64,000 nucleotides of DNA from Litchfieldia alkalitelluris (GCF_002019645.1 NZ_KV917374.1:4166696-4230695), one strand, 5' to 3'; shown: positions 53,773 through 64,000, numbered from the stretch's first letter. The notes: a model not told the origin generated them from the sequence alone. Program-made: numbers and translations.

Positions 53773-55350
53773 CTAATAACCAGATTTTTCAGAGGTGAAA
53801 TTGTCAAGCATTGTATGATCGTCCAGTTTAGCAAGAGACTTTTCAGCTGGCCCCTCTATAACTTCACCTGTATAGGAGAACCTTGAGCCATGACAAGGGC
53901 AATCCCATGTTCGATCGCCATGGTTCCAATTTACTTCACAACCAATATGGGTACAGGTCGTATCAACAATATGGAGTTTTCCATTACTATCTTTGTACGC
54001 ACCCTTACGTTTTCCTTCTATTGAAACAACTGCACCTTCATCAGTTGATAAATCACTAACTTCTTTTTCGGATATTTCTAATTTCCCTTTTATTAAGTGC
54101 TTTGCCACATCAAAATTTTCTCTAAAAAATACTTTTAAACTTGGATCTGCGTAAAAACGAGAAGGAGTATATAATTCCTCATATGGATTCTCCCTTTTCA
54201 TCACAATGTCCCTAAGTAATCGAGCGGCAGCTGTCCCATTAGTCATTCCCCATTTACGATAACCTGTGGCAATTAAGATTTGTGGGTGTGAAGCAGTAAT
54301 AGCGCCAACGTAAGGTACTTTATCCAAAGTAATTAGGTCCTGAGTTGACCACCGATAAAGTATCTTATTAGAGTTTAAAACGTCTTTACTAAATTTCTCT
54401 AAAGCCTTGTAATGCTCCAGAGTATCCTTCCCTTGTCCTGTTTTATGACTTTCTCCACCAACTAAAACTGCATTGTCACCGTTAATCTTAACAGAACGAA
54501 GTGAACGGCTAGGTTGATCTACACTTAAATACATACCGCCAGGGTACTCCCTTTCCGTTTTCACGGCAAGAACATAAGATCGATCGGCATACATTCTAGT
54601 TGAATACAATCCTGTCCCCTCATAAAAAGGAAAGTGAGAACAAGCTAGAGCATAATCTGCCTTAACACTATAATCGTTACGGGTGCGGACATTGACTTTT
54701 CGGTCTTCCTCCTCAATATTTACTGCTATGGTATTTTCAAATAAAAGCCCCCCAGAATTCACAACCTCTTGTAGTAGATGAGAAAGATACTTTAAAGGGT
54801 GAAATTGGGCTTGGTTTTTCATTGAAAGGGCATTTAGTATCTTTATATCAAAAGGTATACTGTTTTCTAGTTCTCCTTCTATTTCTAGCTTTTGATAGGC
54901 TTCTAATTCTTTTTCTAATTTGCTGTTATACTTTTCGGTCGTTGCATACAAGAAAGCATCTTGTTTAGTGAAATCGCAATCAATATTATGTTCTTTCACA
55001 GTATTTTTAATAAATTTCATTGCTTCTGTATTCGCTTCATAGTACATTCTTGCTTTTGTGTGCCCTAAGTGATTAATAAACTCGTCATAAATTAAATCAT
55101 GTTGAGCCGTTACCTTGGCAGTTGTATGACCAGTTGTCCCATTTAATAATTTACCAGCTTCTAGAATAGCGACCCTTAAACCCTCTTTACATAAAAGGTA
55201 TGCCGAAGTTATTCCTGTAATCCCCCCACCGACAATAACTACATCCACCTCAATATCTTCACTTAATTGACTAAATTGTGGTATATCCAAGTTTTTAAAC
55301 CAGTAGGATTCAGGATATTCTGGGAGCCTTATGTCATGATCTATTTTCAC
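53773..55350 (-). CDS. yhfW: FAD-dependent oxidoreductase with C-terminal Rieske domain (YhfW-like)
   Basis: The 525-residue protein has a DAO-type FAD domain starting DVVIVGGGITGITSAYLL and a C-terminal Rieske [2Fe-2S] domain. The iron ligands of the latter lie in CTHIGCEVNW and CPCHGSRFSY. This layout equals B. subtilis YhfW. The substrate is unknown; the arrangement suggests electron transfer from the flavin to the cluster. Translation starts at GTG 55350 after GGAGGG. It is a single gene. Confidence 0.88.
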   Translation of the reverse strand: MKIDHDIRLPEYPESYWFKNLDIPQFSQLSEDIEVDVVIVGGGITGITSAYLLCKEGLRVAILEAGKLLNGTTGHTTAKVTAQHDLIYDEFINHLGHTKARMYYEANTEAMKFIKNTVKEHNIDCDFTKQDAFLYATTEKYNSKLEKELEAYQKLEIEGELENSIPFDIKILNALSMKNQAQFHPLKYLSHLLQEVVNSGGLLFENTIAVNIEEEDRKVNVRTRNDYSVKADYALACSHFPFYEGTGLYSTRMYADRSYVLAVKTEREYPGGMYLSVDQPSRSLRSVKINGDNAVLVGGESHKTGQGKDTLEHYKALEKFSKDVLNSNKILYRWSTQDLITLDKVPYVGAITASHPQILIATGYRKWGMTNGTAAARLLRDIVMKRENPYEELYTPSRFYADPSLKVFFRENFDVAKHLIKGKLEISEKEVSDLSTDEGAVVSIEGKRKGAYKDSNGKLHIVDTTCTHIGCEVNWNHGDRTWDCPCHGSRFSYTGEVIEGPAEKSLAKLDDHTMLDNFTSEKSGY

Positions 55351-55542
55351 AGCTTTTGTCCCTCCGTAAAGTAGTAGGCAAACAATATTTTAATATAAAC
55401 AATTATTTACAAATGTTTAGGGTTCGATACGTCTAAAAAAGAAACTCCGTTATGTATCGTTTGTTAATCTAAAATAACGATGTGTATACTATAGCCCATT
55501 AGGAGCTTATAAATGTCTCTAGTATTTTTCTTTCTTCTTTCA

Positions 55543-55568
55543 ACAAAAAAGGACTGAAATCCCAGTCC
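55543..55568 (-). terminator. Terminator of the PAS-GGDEF-EAL gene
   Basis: On the minus strand GGACTGGGATTTCAGTCC is followed by TTTTTTG, immediately after the stop codon. Confidence 0.85.
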
Positions 55569-58028
55569 CTATAATAATTCCTTTAGTATTGTGTTTTCAT
55601 AGGTCTTTGAACATAGAGGTTCACTGATAAAGAACCCTTGTCCATTGGTACATTGAAGCTCTTTCAGAACAGCTAATTGCTCCTCGGTTTCTATTCCTTC
55701 AGCAACAATTTTCAAATCTAAATTTCTTCCTATATCAATGATACTCTTAACCATAGAAACAGCATTTGGATTGGTTATCAAATCCTGAATGAATGAACGG
55801 TCTATCTTTAAACGGTCAATAGGTAAATGTTTTAAATAACTTAAAGAAGAATATCCAGTACCAAAGTCATCCAAAGCGATCTTAACGCCTTTTTCTCTAA
55901 GTTGATTAAGTATCACAATTGAATCATGAGGGTCATGCAAAATGCCTTCAGTAATTTCTAGGACAAGATGCTCAGCATCTAAGCCAACTTCCTTTAAAAT
56001 CTTTTCGACTTTCTGGTAAAAATTTCTATTTTGTAGTTGACGAATAGATATGTTCACCATTATTTGTAGATTGTCGTGCCCTTGATTCATCCATTGTTTA
56101 TTTTGTGTGCAAGCTTCCTTTAGCACCCATTCCCCTATTTCTTGGATTATTCCAGTTTCCTCTGCGATAGGAATAAATTCAACTGGTGATATTACCCCCA
56201 TTTCCGGATTAGTCCACCTTAGTAAAGCTTCCGCACCAATCAAGTCTCCGCTTTTCAAATTAATAATTGGTTGATAATAAATTTCCATTTCATGATTATG
56301 GATTGCTTTTCGTAAACTTTTCTCTATTGAAACTTTTCGCTGGAGAATTTGGCTCAATTCACTTGTGTAATATTGAAAATTATTTCTACCTTTAGCTTTA
56401 GCCATATACATTGCCGTATCTGCATACTTTACCATTGCATCAATGTTATTAGCGTCATCTGGATATAAGCTGATTCCAATACTCGGCGAAATAAGAACTT
56501 CTTCAACATTCTTTAAATCCAACGGTGACCTAAATTGGTCTATTATTCTGAGAGCAATGCGATTCACTACTTCTTTTTCCACGTTATTTAACAGTATAAT
56601 GAATTCATCTCCACCTAAACGGGAAACCATATCTTGGTCACGAATCGACAATTGTAACCTTTTTGCAACCTCCTTTAAAAGTAAGTCTCCTACGTCATGC
56701 CCCATCGTATCATTAATAAATTTGAAATGGTCTAAATCTATAAATAATACAGCAAAGGAATGATTATTTTGTTCCGATTCAGTTAAAACCTCTTTTAACC
56801 GTTCACTTAATAATTGACGGTTAGGAAGGTTGGTTAAACTATCGTAATAAGCCATATGATGAATCTTTTCTTGCATATTCCTTTGTTCAGTCATATCTTT
56901 TGCAATACAATACACTCCAACCGTTTTACCATCTACTACGATCGGTACATTCGTTACACTAAGGTTTATGGCGTGGCCTTGTTTATGAAAAATTGAACAC
57001 TCAAAATTTTGAGGTGCTCCCTCAATTGTTTTTTGAAAGTTTGTTAAAACTCTGTCTAAGTCCTCGGGAATTAGTAAAGGTATAAATGAAGTACCAATCA
57101 ACTGTTCTGGTGTATATCCAGACACTTTTTCACAGGTATAATTTGCACTGACAAAATTCCCTTCTAAGTTAAACATAAAAACAGCATCTGGATGAAATTC
57201 AAATAGCGATTGGTATTGTTGCCTGCTTTTTTCTAACTGTTCCCTAACCCTGTTTCTCTCAGTAATATCCTTACCTACCGACATAATAGCTTCTTGTCCT
57301 CTATAAACAACGTTGATTGAAGAAGTTTCCACTACTCTTGTTTCTTCATCTAATCGTGTGAGTTTTGTTTCTATAAACTCTAATTTTTGTCCACTTTTAA
57401 CTTGGTTAAACCTTTGGAGAACACCTTCTTTACTGTCAGAATGAATAAAATTCAATAAATGCTTTCCAATGATTTCATTAGAATTTTTAGCACCCAATAT
57501 TTTAGCTGCTTCAGGATTTGCAAATAAAATAATCCCATCTTTGTGAATAATAATCGGATTAGGAGAGTTTTCAATGAGTTTATCGTAGTTTTCGACAGTT
57601 ACTTTTAACTCTTGTTCCAATAATTTTGGGATTGTTATATTTACAGCCATTAGAAAGGTGCCGACTATTTCATTATTTTTATCTTTTAACTGGTCACCAT
57701 TTAAAATGTAGTAGTTAAGTTTATCATCTTTTTTAGTTCTCACACATAATTCATAATCATGAACGGATTCACCATTCAATAATCGAAAGAGGGGAAGATC
57801 AGCTCGGTCAATGGGTGTTTTTCCATCTGGATATAATGCTGTAAAGAATTTTGACCACTGTTCAGGGGAAAGCACCTCATCCGGCAACCCATACATTTCT
57901 CTAGTGTATTTGTTTACATATGTTAGTGCCCCATTTTTATCGGTAATAACAACCGCAGTCCGTGTGTGCTCTAATGATAGTTCCAATAATGATAAATTAT
58001 CTAATAATTCTTCAATTTTATTTTTCAT
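55569..58028 (-). CDS. PAS-PAS-PAS-GGDEF-EAL cyclic-di-GMP enzyme
   Basis: The 819-residue cytosolic protein has three PAS domains (about 15-130, 145-255 and 265-380). The GGDEF domain (about 395-550) holds RLGGDEFIILL, and an RDQD product-inhibition site lies five residues before. The EAL domain (about 570-815) has the catalytic EALLRW and the conserved NISIRQL, LEITEG, DDFGTGYSSL and EGIETEEQ motifs, so the phosphodiesterase site is complete. It can make or break cyclic di-GMP depending on the PAS signal. The ATG is preceded by GGTGATG. It stands alone with its terminator, some 15 kb from the GGDEF/HD-GYP pair. Confidence 0.9.
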   Translation of the reverse strand: MKNKIEELLDNLSLLELSLEHTRTAVVITDKNGALTYVNKYTREMYGLPDEVLSPEQWSKFFTALYPDGKTPIDRADLPLFRLLNGESVHDYELCVRTKKDDKLNYYILNGDQLKDKNNEIVGTFLMAVNITIPKLLEQELKVTVENYDKLIENSPNPIIIHKDGIILFANPEAAKILGAKNSNEIIGKHLLNFIHSDSKEGVLQRFNQVKSGQKLEFIETKLTRLDEETRVVETSSINVVYRGQEAIMSVGKDITERNRVREQLEKSRQQYQSLFEFHPDAVFMFNLEGNFVSANYTCEKVSGYTPEQLIGTSFIPLLIPEDLDRVLTNFQKTIEGAPQNFECSIFHKQGHAINLSVTNVPIVVDGKTVGVYCIAKDMTEQRNMQEKIHHMAYYDSLTNLPNRQLLSERLKEVLTESEQNNHSFAVLFIDLDHFKFINDTMGHDVGDLLLKEVAKRLQLSIRDQDMVSRLGGDEFIILLNNVEKEVVNRIALRIIDQFRSPLDLKNVEEVLISPSIGISLYPDDANNIDAMVKYADTAMYMAKAKGRNNFQYYTSELSQILQRKVSIEKSLRKAIHNHEMEIYYQPIINLKSGDLIGAEALLRWTNPEMGVISPVEFIPIAEETGIIQEIGEWVLKEACTQNKQWMNQGHDNLQIMVNISIRQLQNRNFYQKVEKILKEVGLDAEHLVLEITEGILHDPHDSIVILNQLREKGVKIALDDFGTGYSSLSYLKHLPIDRLKIDRSFIQDLITNPNAVSMVKSIIDIGRNLDLKIVAEGIETEEQLAVLKELQCTNGQGFFISEPLCSKTYENTILKELL

Positions 58029-58222
58029 ATCATCACCAAACTTCGATATTTATTATAATCCACATCTTACCATAAACATTTCCAAATTAAAAAATTATTA
58101 GAGTAACCTTTCCTTTCTTTTTATTTGACTACACACACAAATTATCATAGATAACCTTATAACCAAAGTAACCCTCTTCACAGTGATGGACTTTTCCTTG
58201 ATAAAGCAAATCATTTCAATCT

Positions 58223-58270
58223 GGGCTGGTGATGCAAATTTAACAGCATTAGGTCAATTCGCAGCGGAAA
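58223..58270 (+). repeat. Small fragment of the yhfA tail
   Basis: GGGCTGGTGATGCAAATTTA then ACAGCATTAGGTCAATTCGC match, with changes, the yhfA stretch at about 3566-3605. The surrounding bases do not continue the match, and no terminus was found. Confidence 0.5.
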
Positions 58271-58569
58271 ACATAAGGTTTCAGTCCTCCTTCATTATAA
58301 TTTTAGATTTCCCCATAAAAATAACGTTTGTCATTTGTGCGAAGTATAAAATCGAAAATATTCCATTATAAGTCTATTCTTATATTAAAGAGAGGTGGAA
58401 CTTAGTATTTTAAACTACTTTACGACTGTTCCTTTTCGGTAACTGTCCATTTTTGCTGAACATTTTTATTAATTAAATGTAAAATTTTATTTCTTTCGCA
58501 CAATATTTGTCAAAAATAGTATAATAGATTTCATGTCTTGTATCTATTAACTTCTAGGAGGAAATTTTC

Positions 58570-60537
58570 TTGTTTAAGTCCATTCGTTCCAAACTATTTT
58601 CTGTACTGCTAATTGCCTCAATTTTACCGTTGTTATTAGTCAGTACGATTCTCTACTTAAAAACAAAAGATGGCTTTTCGAATCTTTTAAATGAAAATCA
58701 GGATGCCACGAGAGGTTCAATTTTAACACAGTTAAACTTAGCCTCAACACAATTGCTGAATCTTACAAAGCTTTATGCCAATGATCAAGAATTAATAAAG
58801 GCTTATCAAAGCAATGATAGAGAACGGCTCGATACTAAGGTTCAAGAATTATATAAGAGATTAGAAGTTGAACATGGCCTTGATGTTTTAGAATTTGGTG
58901 ACTCAAATGGAGTTGTTTTTTACAGAGGTCATAATCCAGAAAAATTCGGAGACAACAAGAGCGATAAGCCAGCTATTCAAGCAGCACTGAAAGGTGACGA
59001 AATATCAGGCTTTGAGTTTGGAAGCAGCGGTTTGGCTGTTCGAGCATTCGTACCGATTAAAGATGGAAATGTCACGGTAGGTACACTTCAAACAGGATTA
59101 AATAGTCAGTTTATAAATTCCATAACTCAAACTCTACATGGAGTTCATTTACATATCACCAATCCTGAAGGAGAAATATTAGTATCATCTAAAGAAGAAA
59201 GTATTGGTAACCATATAACCAACGGAGCAATTATTGAACAGGTATTAAAAGGCGATGAGGTTACCCAAGAAACTGGTCAATTTTTAGAATCATACATACC
59301 GTTATTTGACCCTACCAATACTGAAGTAATAGGTGTTATGAATATCAGCCAAGACGTATCCATTGTGAAGAAATCACAGAATAATATTATATATTTACTT
59401 ATTATCGTTGCAGTTGTTACTATTATCATTGTTACATTCGTTGCATGGGTATTTAGTAGGAGATTTTCTAAGCCAATTCAAGAAGTAACAGCTATGATGA
59501 ATGAGATTTCTAATGGGAATCTGAATGCAACCCTTTCTAAGACAAATAAAAAAGATGAAATTGGGCAACTATTTACATCAGCAGGGGAAACGCAAATAAA
59601 TTTAAAGAATATCATTCATATGTTGTCAGAGTTATCGAGTCAAGTGAAACAACAATCCACATCAATTAGATCATCCTCCGATGAAATTATCCAAGGAAGT
59701 AATCAGGTTGCAGTTACCATGCAAGAATTATCTAGTGGAGCTGAATCTCAAGCAGTATCTACCGCTGACTTGGCTAGTACAATGAATCGATTTGTCGGAA
59801 AAATTTCAACCGCAAGTGAAAGTAGTATAGAGATTGCTTCGACAGCAAATGAAGTAAGGTATTTAACGGATGAGGGAAAAAAATTAATGAAATCCTCAAT
59901 TAGTCAAATGGGTACGATTCATCAGATCGTAGATAAAGCTGTTAATCAAGTAATGAGCCTAGACAGAAAATCAGGAGAAATTAATCATTTAGTGAAAGTA
60001 ATTCAAGAAATAGCAGAGCAAACGAATTTATTAGCACTAAATGCAGCCATAGAAGCTGCTAGAGCAGGGGAAAGTGGTAAAGGCTTTTCCGTTGTGGCAG
60101 GCGAGATTCGTAAACTTGCGGAACAAGTATCCCGATCAAGTGTAGATATTAGGCAAATTGTCGAAGGCATAAAGGAAGATTCAAACCAAGCAGCCACTTC
60201 TTTAAATGAAGGGTTTGATCAGGTAGAACTAGGAAAAAAACACATCAACACGACTGGAGAAAAGTTCGATAAGATGACAGTGGCACTCGCTACCATGATT
60301 GAGAAGATAAATAAAAATACAGCTGAATTTGAAATAATCAAAGCAGATTCAAACCAAATTGGGGTATTTATCAATGATATTGCCTCGGTTTCAGAAGAGG
60401 CAGCTGCTGGTATTGAGCAAACTTCAGCTTCTGTTCAACAAACGAGCAGTTCTATGGAACACATTGCAAATAGTGTGTATCATCTAGACAAGTTATTGGA
60501 AGATCTTCGTGAATTAACAAAACAATTCAAAATCTAA
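58570..60537 (+). CDS. Methyl-accepting chemotaxis protein
   Basis: The 655-residue receptor has an N-terminal membrane helix (about 9-30), an extracellular double-Cache-type sensor (about 35-275), a second helix (about 278-300) and HAMP (about 300-350). The signalling domain holds the highly conserved hairpin tip [21 protein letters not shown]. It relays an unknown ligand to CheA. The start is TTG 58570 after AGGAGG. A terminator follows. Confidence 0.92.
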   Translation: MFKSIRSKLFSVLLIASILPLLLVSTILYLKTKDGFSNLLNENQDATRGSILTQLNLASTQLLNLTKLYANDQELIKAYQSNDRERLDTKVQELYKRLEVEHGLDVLEFGDSNGVVFYRGHNPEKFGDNKSDKPAIQAALKGDEISGFEFGSSGLAVRAFVPIKDGNVTVGTLQTGLNSQFINSITQTLHGVHLHITNPEGEILVSSKEESIGNHITNGAIIEQVLKGDEVTQETGQFLESYIPLFDPTNTEVIGVMNISQDVSIVKKSQNNIIYLLIIVAVVTIIIVTFVAWVFSRRFSKPIQEVTAMMNEISNGNLNATLSKTNKKDEIGQLFTSAGETQINLKNIIHMLSELSSQVKQQSTSIRSSSDEIIQGSNQVAVTMQELSSGAESQAVSTADLASTMNRFVGKISTASESSIEIASTANEVRYLTDEGKKLMKSSISQMGTIHQIVDKAVNQVMSLDRKSGEINHLVKVIQEIAEQTNLLALNAAIEAARAGESGKGFSVVAGEIRKLAEQVSRSSVDIRQIVEGIKEDSNQAATSLNEGFDQVELGKKHINTTGEKFDKMTVALATMIEKINKNTAEFEIIKADSNQIGVFINDIASVSEEAAAGIEQTSASVQQTSSSMEHIANSVYHLDKLLEDLRELTKQFKI

Positions 60538-60572
60538 AATAAGCTATTTAATTAGCACATCCAAACCGAATT

Positions 60573-60613
60573 AAACGCCTTTTGAGAATTTTGCTCACAG
60601 GCGTTTTTTCTGA
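60573..60613 (+). terminator. Terminator of the chemoreceptor gene
   Basis: AACGCC pairs with GGCGTT, and TGAG with CTCA inside the stem; a run of T follows. Confidence 0.85.
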
Positions 60614-60665
60614 GGTTTTATACTTCACATAGGTAAGTAGTAACACCCTATATATAGGCCGCTGT

Positions 60666-60690
60666 ACAGTATATTTGTACTGTGTAGCAA
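60666..60690 (+). repeat. Solo right terminus of the TIR family
   Basis: ACAGTATATTTGTACTGTGTAGC repeats the right end seen at 15789-15813, 25214-25237 and 3845-3865. No left terminus or body is present nearby. A second, weaker match (TTGTACTACAACAA) lies at about 60736. Confidence 0.5.
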
Positions 60691-61150
60691 AAGATTTGAT
60701 CTGGATATAATTGAGAGGGCTTGTTGAACTAAAGCCCCTTGTACTACAACAAGATATATGTTCAATTGTTTTTATTCTTTCGTTGCATCTCCAACAACTC
60801 TTTTAACACCTTTTTTGTTTTTGTATTATCTACTCCACCCCTTACAGCTAAAGATATAATAATCGAATTAAAAGTCCGATTATGAAAAACGTAAATCCAA
60901 TTGTAATGGCAAATTAGAAAATAAATCCTGTAACGTCACTCTAAATACCCCTTGAAACTATTATATTCCTGCGGTTTCCACATTAAAAATAACGTTGTTC
61001 CTTATTAGATGACTGACCGATAGTTGAATGAGATTTCCTGTTACTTAAAGCGTACTGCATTTAAGTTATTCTAATTTTTTAAGGACTATGTTCACCCTTA
61101 AGTTTCTTACATAAAATAAAATCAACAAATTAATGGAGGTGTTATTGAAC
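60691..61150. other. Intergenic, no gene accepted
   Basis: AT-rich sequence with a GGGCTTGTTGAACTAAAGCCC hairpin near 60720-60733. No coding region is supported. Confidence 0.35.
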
Positions 61151-61285
61151 ATGTTATATGGATATCCAATAACTATTAGACCGCAAATTTATCCACCACC
61201 TTTTTGGTTTTATCCGCCTTATTGGGGACTACCTCCAGTACCACCTTTTTGGCCGCCACCATTTCCAATAATTATGGGAAGATAG
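61151..61285 (+). CDS. 44-residue proline- and aromatic-rich peptide
   Basis: A short gene starts at ATG 61151 after AATGGAGGTG and encodes MLYGYPITIRPQIYPPPFWF followed by YPPYWGLPPVPPFWPPPF and PIIMGR. The product is extremely rich in Pro, Trp, Tyr and Phe. A terminator begins one base after the stop, which supports a genuine gene. I do not recognise a family; such peptides occur among small spore-coat or surface proteins in Bacillaceae, but that is a guess. Confidence 0.7.
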   Translation: MLYGYPITIRPQIYPPPFWFYPPYWGLPPVPPFWPPPFPIIMGR

Positions 61286-61316
61286 AAGTCCGCATTTGGG
61301 CTTCTTTTTTTTTGGA
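61286..61316 (+). terminator. Terminator of the 44-codon gene
   Basis: GAAGTCC and GGGCTTC enclose GCATTT, followed by a run of nine or more T. Confidence 0.9.
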
Positions 61317-61327
61317 TGATATATAAG

Positions 61328-61604
61328 TTGCTTCTCAGTTTTAGTCTACTATGAATTAAAGAATGACCATTTTTGATCCACATTACTGCACCCTGTAGTT
61401 TTAGTTGTGAAAGCCATCTAGGCATGCTCCAACGTTAACCGCATAAAGTCAAATCGCGGCGATTTGTAGAGTGGATTCGTTTGAACTTGCAAGAAGGATT
61501 TTGTTGCTGGTTGTGATTGGTTTGGTTGTAAAGACGATTGCGATGTTTTTGATATAGATATAGAAAAACCTCTCACTCAAGTGGGAGGCTAGATTTTCCA
61601 TAAA
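61328..61604 (+). mobile_element. yhfA-tail TIR element, degenerate
   Basis: The left terminus TTGCTTCTCAGTT (61328-61340) runs into the arm TTAGTCTACTATGAATTAAA. A deleted yhfA tail follows (about 61432-61560; AATCGCGGCGATTTGTAGAG), with stop and terminator (61570-61600). The right terminus is not recognisable. Confidence 0.6.
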
Positions 61605-61910
61605 ATTTTTAAACCAAATTCAACATGTGCACTGTTCGAAACATAGGGTTAGCCAGAATTCCTTGCATGCATAATACTGAAACACCTTACAGATGCTCAT
61701 TTCAAGTCTTCAACTGAAGTTTCCAATAATACTTATTGTAGGCAATTTGCACAACCGTATTATTTTTAAACATCTACTTTAGTGCCTTTCGTTCAACTTC
61801 AACGAGTAGCTTGATAATTTGGTGCAATTTTTCCTTTAACGTCTATCAATCTATACTCTTTCTTTTTTTGTTTTTCTAATTAAAAAGGATTTCCCCCTCG
61901 TCGTCTAAGT

Positions 61911-62831
61911 CTATTTGATGACTGCACTTGGATGATTATCTTTTACTAAATCAAGTTGAGACGCTCTTGCATTCATTTCCACTTGCTCTACACTCTTACA
62001 ACCAGGAATTACACAAGTGACTGCAGGGTGTTGTAAACACCATGCCAATGCCCATTCCGCCATAGTTACACCTTCTGGCACTTCATTTTGTTTGATTTGC
62101 TCAACCAAACGCAACTTCTCATCTACATCTTCTCTACTACGACCTTTTCTTACATTATCGCTAAATACCGCTCCTGGCTTATATTTTCCACTTAAAAATC
62201 CACTCGCTAATGGGACTCGCGCTAATACACCAAGGTCTTGTTCAATACAAGAAGGAAATACCTGCTCCTCTGGAATTTGATCGAGTCGATTATATACAAC
62301 CTGAATGGCCTTTGCCCCTACTTTCGTTGCGTTAGAGGTTTGATAAATATTATTATTGCTACCTATCGAAATTCCCAGGTTTCGAATTTTACCTGCTTGT
62401 ACCTGTTTGTCCAACATTGTCCAAAGGCCATCGTTATTAAAATCTTCATCTGATCCAGAATGAAACTGATAGAGATCAATATAATCGGTTTTTAATGCCT
62501 TTAAGGATTCCTCTAATTGCACACGGACATCATCAACACTCCATGCATGCCCCCATGAATCGTGCCATTTATGTCCAAACTTTGAAGCCACAACCCAGTC
62601 TTCTCGACGTTCTCTGGATAGAAAGTCTCCAATAAAGCGTTCAGACATATGATGAGGACCATAACATTCTGCTGTATCAATCAAATTAATTCCCAGTTCT
62701 TTTGCTCTAGTTAAAATAGCATCTACCTCGTCTTGATTGAAATCTCTTCCCCAATCTCCTCCAAATTGCCAAGTACCAACACCAACCACAGAAACATCTA
62801 AATCTGTTTTGCCTAAACGTCTATACTTCAT
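61911..62831 (-). CDS. Aldo/keto reductase
   Basis: The 306-residue NADPH-dependent TIM-barrel reductase starts MKYRRLGKTDLDVSVVGVGT. The active-site tyrosine is in DTAECYGP, the lysine in VVASKFGHK and the histidine in DLYQFHSG. The substrate is unknown (aldehydes or sugars). The ATG at 62831 suits GAGGTG better than the ATG nine bases upstream. A second aldo/keto reductase lies upstream on the same strand. Confidence 0.87.
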   Translation of the reverse strand: MKYRRLGKTDLDVSVVGVGTWQFGGDWGRDFNQDEVDAILTRAKELGINLIDTAECYGPHHMSERFIGDFLSRERREDWVVASKFGHKWHDSWGHAWSVDDVRVQLEESLKALKTDYIDLYQFHSGSDEDFNNDGLWTMLDKQVQAGKIRNLGISIGSNNNIYQTSNATKVGAKAIQVVYNRLDQIPEEQVFPSCIEQDLGVLARVPLASGFLSGKYKPGAVFSDNVRKGRSREDVDEKLRLVEQIKQNEVPEGVTMAEWALAWCLQHPAVTCVIPGCKSVEQVEMNARASQLDLVKDNHPSAVIK

Positions 62832-62933
62832 TATATTCACCTCTAGTTTTATTTATTTATCGTTTCAGATGGGAGCCAAAACCATTTTCACAACTTCATG
62901 TTAGTTTAAATCCATCCATCTAGAAAAAGATTA

Positions 62934-63878
62934 TTACTCCAAAATCGCCTCAATTTTTTGAATAATTTCATTTGAGAGCTCAATATCAACTGCTTTCACA
63001 TTTTCTTCAACTTGACTCGGCTTACTTGCACCGATTAAGGCACTTGAAACATTAGATTGATTTAAGATCCAAGCTAAAGCTAGATTAGGTAATGTAATGT
63101 TCAACTCATTTGCAAGATCCTCTAATTGGTCTACTTTTCTAAAAACTGCTTGATTTAGCATGCCTTTTATAAAGTTGTTGATAGATTCATTCGACGCTCG
63201 ACTATCCCCAGGAACGCTATTAGCCTTGTATTTCCCTGTTAATACTCCTTGAGCGAGTGGAGAAAACACAACCTGCCCCACACCGTATTTTTCACTCACA
63301 GGAATAACCTCTTTTTCAATATAACGGTGAAGCATGTTATATTGTGGTTGATTAACAACAATACGGTCTAATAAAAATTGATCTGCCACACGCATTGCTT
63401 CTTCAATTTGTGCTGCACTCCATTCGCTTACCCCTGCATATAATATTTTCCCTTGACGAATCAAATCATCAATTGTTCGCAAGGTTTCTTCAACAGGTGT
63501 TTCTGAATCATAACGATGACAATAAAATATATCCACATAATCAAGGTTCATTCTCTTCAAGCTAGCATTTACTTGTTCAGTTACATGCTTTCTAGATAGA
63601 CCCCGGTCATTCGGTCCCTCACCCATTGGCCAGAATGCTTTGGTTGTAATGACATAAGATTCACGAGGATACTCTTTAAGTGCTTGAGCCATCACTCGCT
63701 CACCCTCACCTTGTTCATATACATTTGCAGAGTCAAAAAAGTTAATACCTAATTCGTATGCTTTATGTATTGTTTTCTCAGCCACATTATCTTCTACGGT
63801 TTTCCCGTACGTTAACCAACTACCTAAACTAATTTCACTTACTTTCAAGCCGCTTCTTCCCAATCTTCTGTATTTCAT
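62934..63878 (-). CDS. Aldo/keto reductase, potassium-channel beta-subunit-like
   Basis: The 314-residue protein starts MKYRRLGRSGLKVSEISLGS. The catalytic tyrosine is in DSANVYEQGEGE, the lysine in VITTKAFWP and the histidine in IFYCHRYDSE. The GLSRKHVTEQVNASLKRMNL phrase is typical of the group with Kv-beta and YghZ-like proteins. The ATG at 63878 lies ten bases after GGGAGG; two nearer ATGs are possible. The two reductases, ~100 bases apart, may be transcribed together. Confidence 0.87.
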   Translation of the reverse strand: MKYRRLGRSGLKVSEISLGSWLTYGKTVEDNVAEKTIHKAYELGINFFDSANVYEQGEGERVMAQALKEYPRESYVITTKAFWPMGEGPNDRGLSRKHVTEQVNASLKRMNLDYVDIFYCHRYDSETPVEETLRTIDDLIRQGKILYAGVSEWSAAQIEEAMRVADQFLLDRIVVNQPQYNMLHRYIEKEVIPVSEKYGVGQVVFSPLAQGVLTGKYKANSVPGDSRASNESINNFIKGMLNQAVFRKVDQLEDLANELNITLPNLALAWILNQSNVSSALIGASKPSQVEENVKAVDIELSNEIIQKIEAILE

Positions 63879-64000
63879 CGTCATCATACCTCCCAAGGTT
63901 TTTAATTTACTTCTTATTCTCTCTCTTTTAATGAATCCTAGTTAACTTAATTCAGTAAGTAATTTCAAAGTTCACTATCTTGATGACAAAATGTAACTTT

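Noticed and set aside
58183-58371. 62-codon plus-strand frame
   Set aside because: Its middle is a decayed yhfA fragment in a context without a start signal.
1-64000. CRISPR arrays, tRNA or rRNA genes, prophage structural genes
   Set aside because: I looked for regularly spaced repeats, cloverleaf-like and rRNA-like segments and phage gene runs and found none. The short repeats present are tandem protein repeats, palindromes or TIR elements.

Overview
The window is low-G+C DNA from a Bacillaceae member (Bacillus sensu lato). The evidence is AGGAGG-type ribosome binding sites, frequent TTG/GTG starts, and a PbpF - HmoB - YhfA order that I recall from the Bacillus subtilis chromosome. YdeB-, YhfW-, RsbQ- and PsiE-type proteins are also present. 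No rRNA or tRNA gene and no CRISPR array was seen.

Layout. 0-3.9 kb: backbone genes pbpF (partial), hmoB and yhfA. 4-13 kb: an accessory uronate/pectin island with a GH105 hydrolase, a PL22-like oligogalacturonide lyase, a GH2 beta-glucuronidase and two AraC regulators, plus a MATE exporter and decayed genes (aldo/keto reductase, ABC transporter tail). 13-34 kb: a repeat-rich zone with PsiE, two near-identical CarD/YdeB genes, two near-identical 89-codon genes, MFS and integrase wrecks, a WrbA-like gene, an OYE/quinone oxidoreductase/TetR group, two Gfo/Idh/MocA dehydrogenases with an AraC regulator, a group II intron and an MDR reductase. 34-36.3 kb: an RsbQ-like hydrolase overlapping a sensor kinase whose first PAS domain looks like that of RsbP. 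37.5-47.5 kb: a cyclic-di-GMP and surface block (HD-GYP and GGDEF pair, subtilisin-like protease behind a c-di-GMP-I riboswitch, PRC-barrel protein, tandem glycosyltransferase, epimerase, UDP-sugar dehydrogenase). 47.8-64 kb: pseudogenes, an ArsR-like regulator, a DUF3231 pair, BrnQ, YhfW, PAS-GGDEF-EAL, a chemoreceptor, a 44-codon Pro/aromatic-rich peptide and two aldo/keto reductases.

Main discovery. A family of dispersed elements has imperfect 13-bp terminal inverted repeats, near TTGCTGCGCAGTA on the left and TACTGCGCAGCAA on the right. No transposase accompanies them. They carry different passengers: the last ~75 codons of yhfA with its terminator, a CarD/YdeB gene, an 89-codon gene, or almost nothing (101 bp). 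Several yhfA-derived copies share one breakpoint, at about position 3539 of the intact gene. This suggests one capture followed by dispersal, and it resembles gene-capturing MITEs (Pack-type elements).

How the genes work together. The pectin island would clip unsaturated and saturated uronic acids from oligosaccharides under AraC control. The c-di-GMP enzymes, riboswitch-controlled protease and polysaccharide genes form a plausible surface/biofilm module. All functions are read from sequence motifs and memory of families; no database search was possible.
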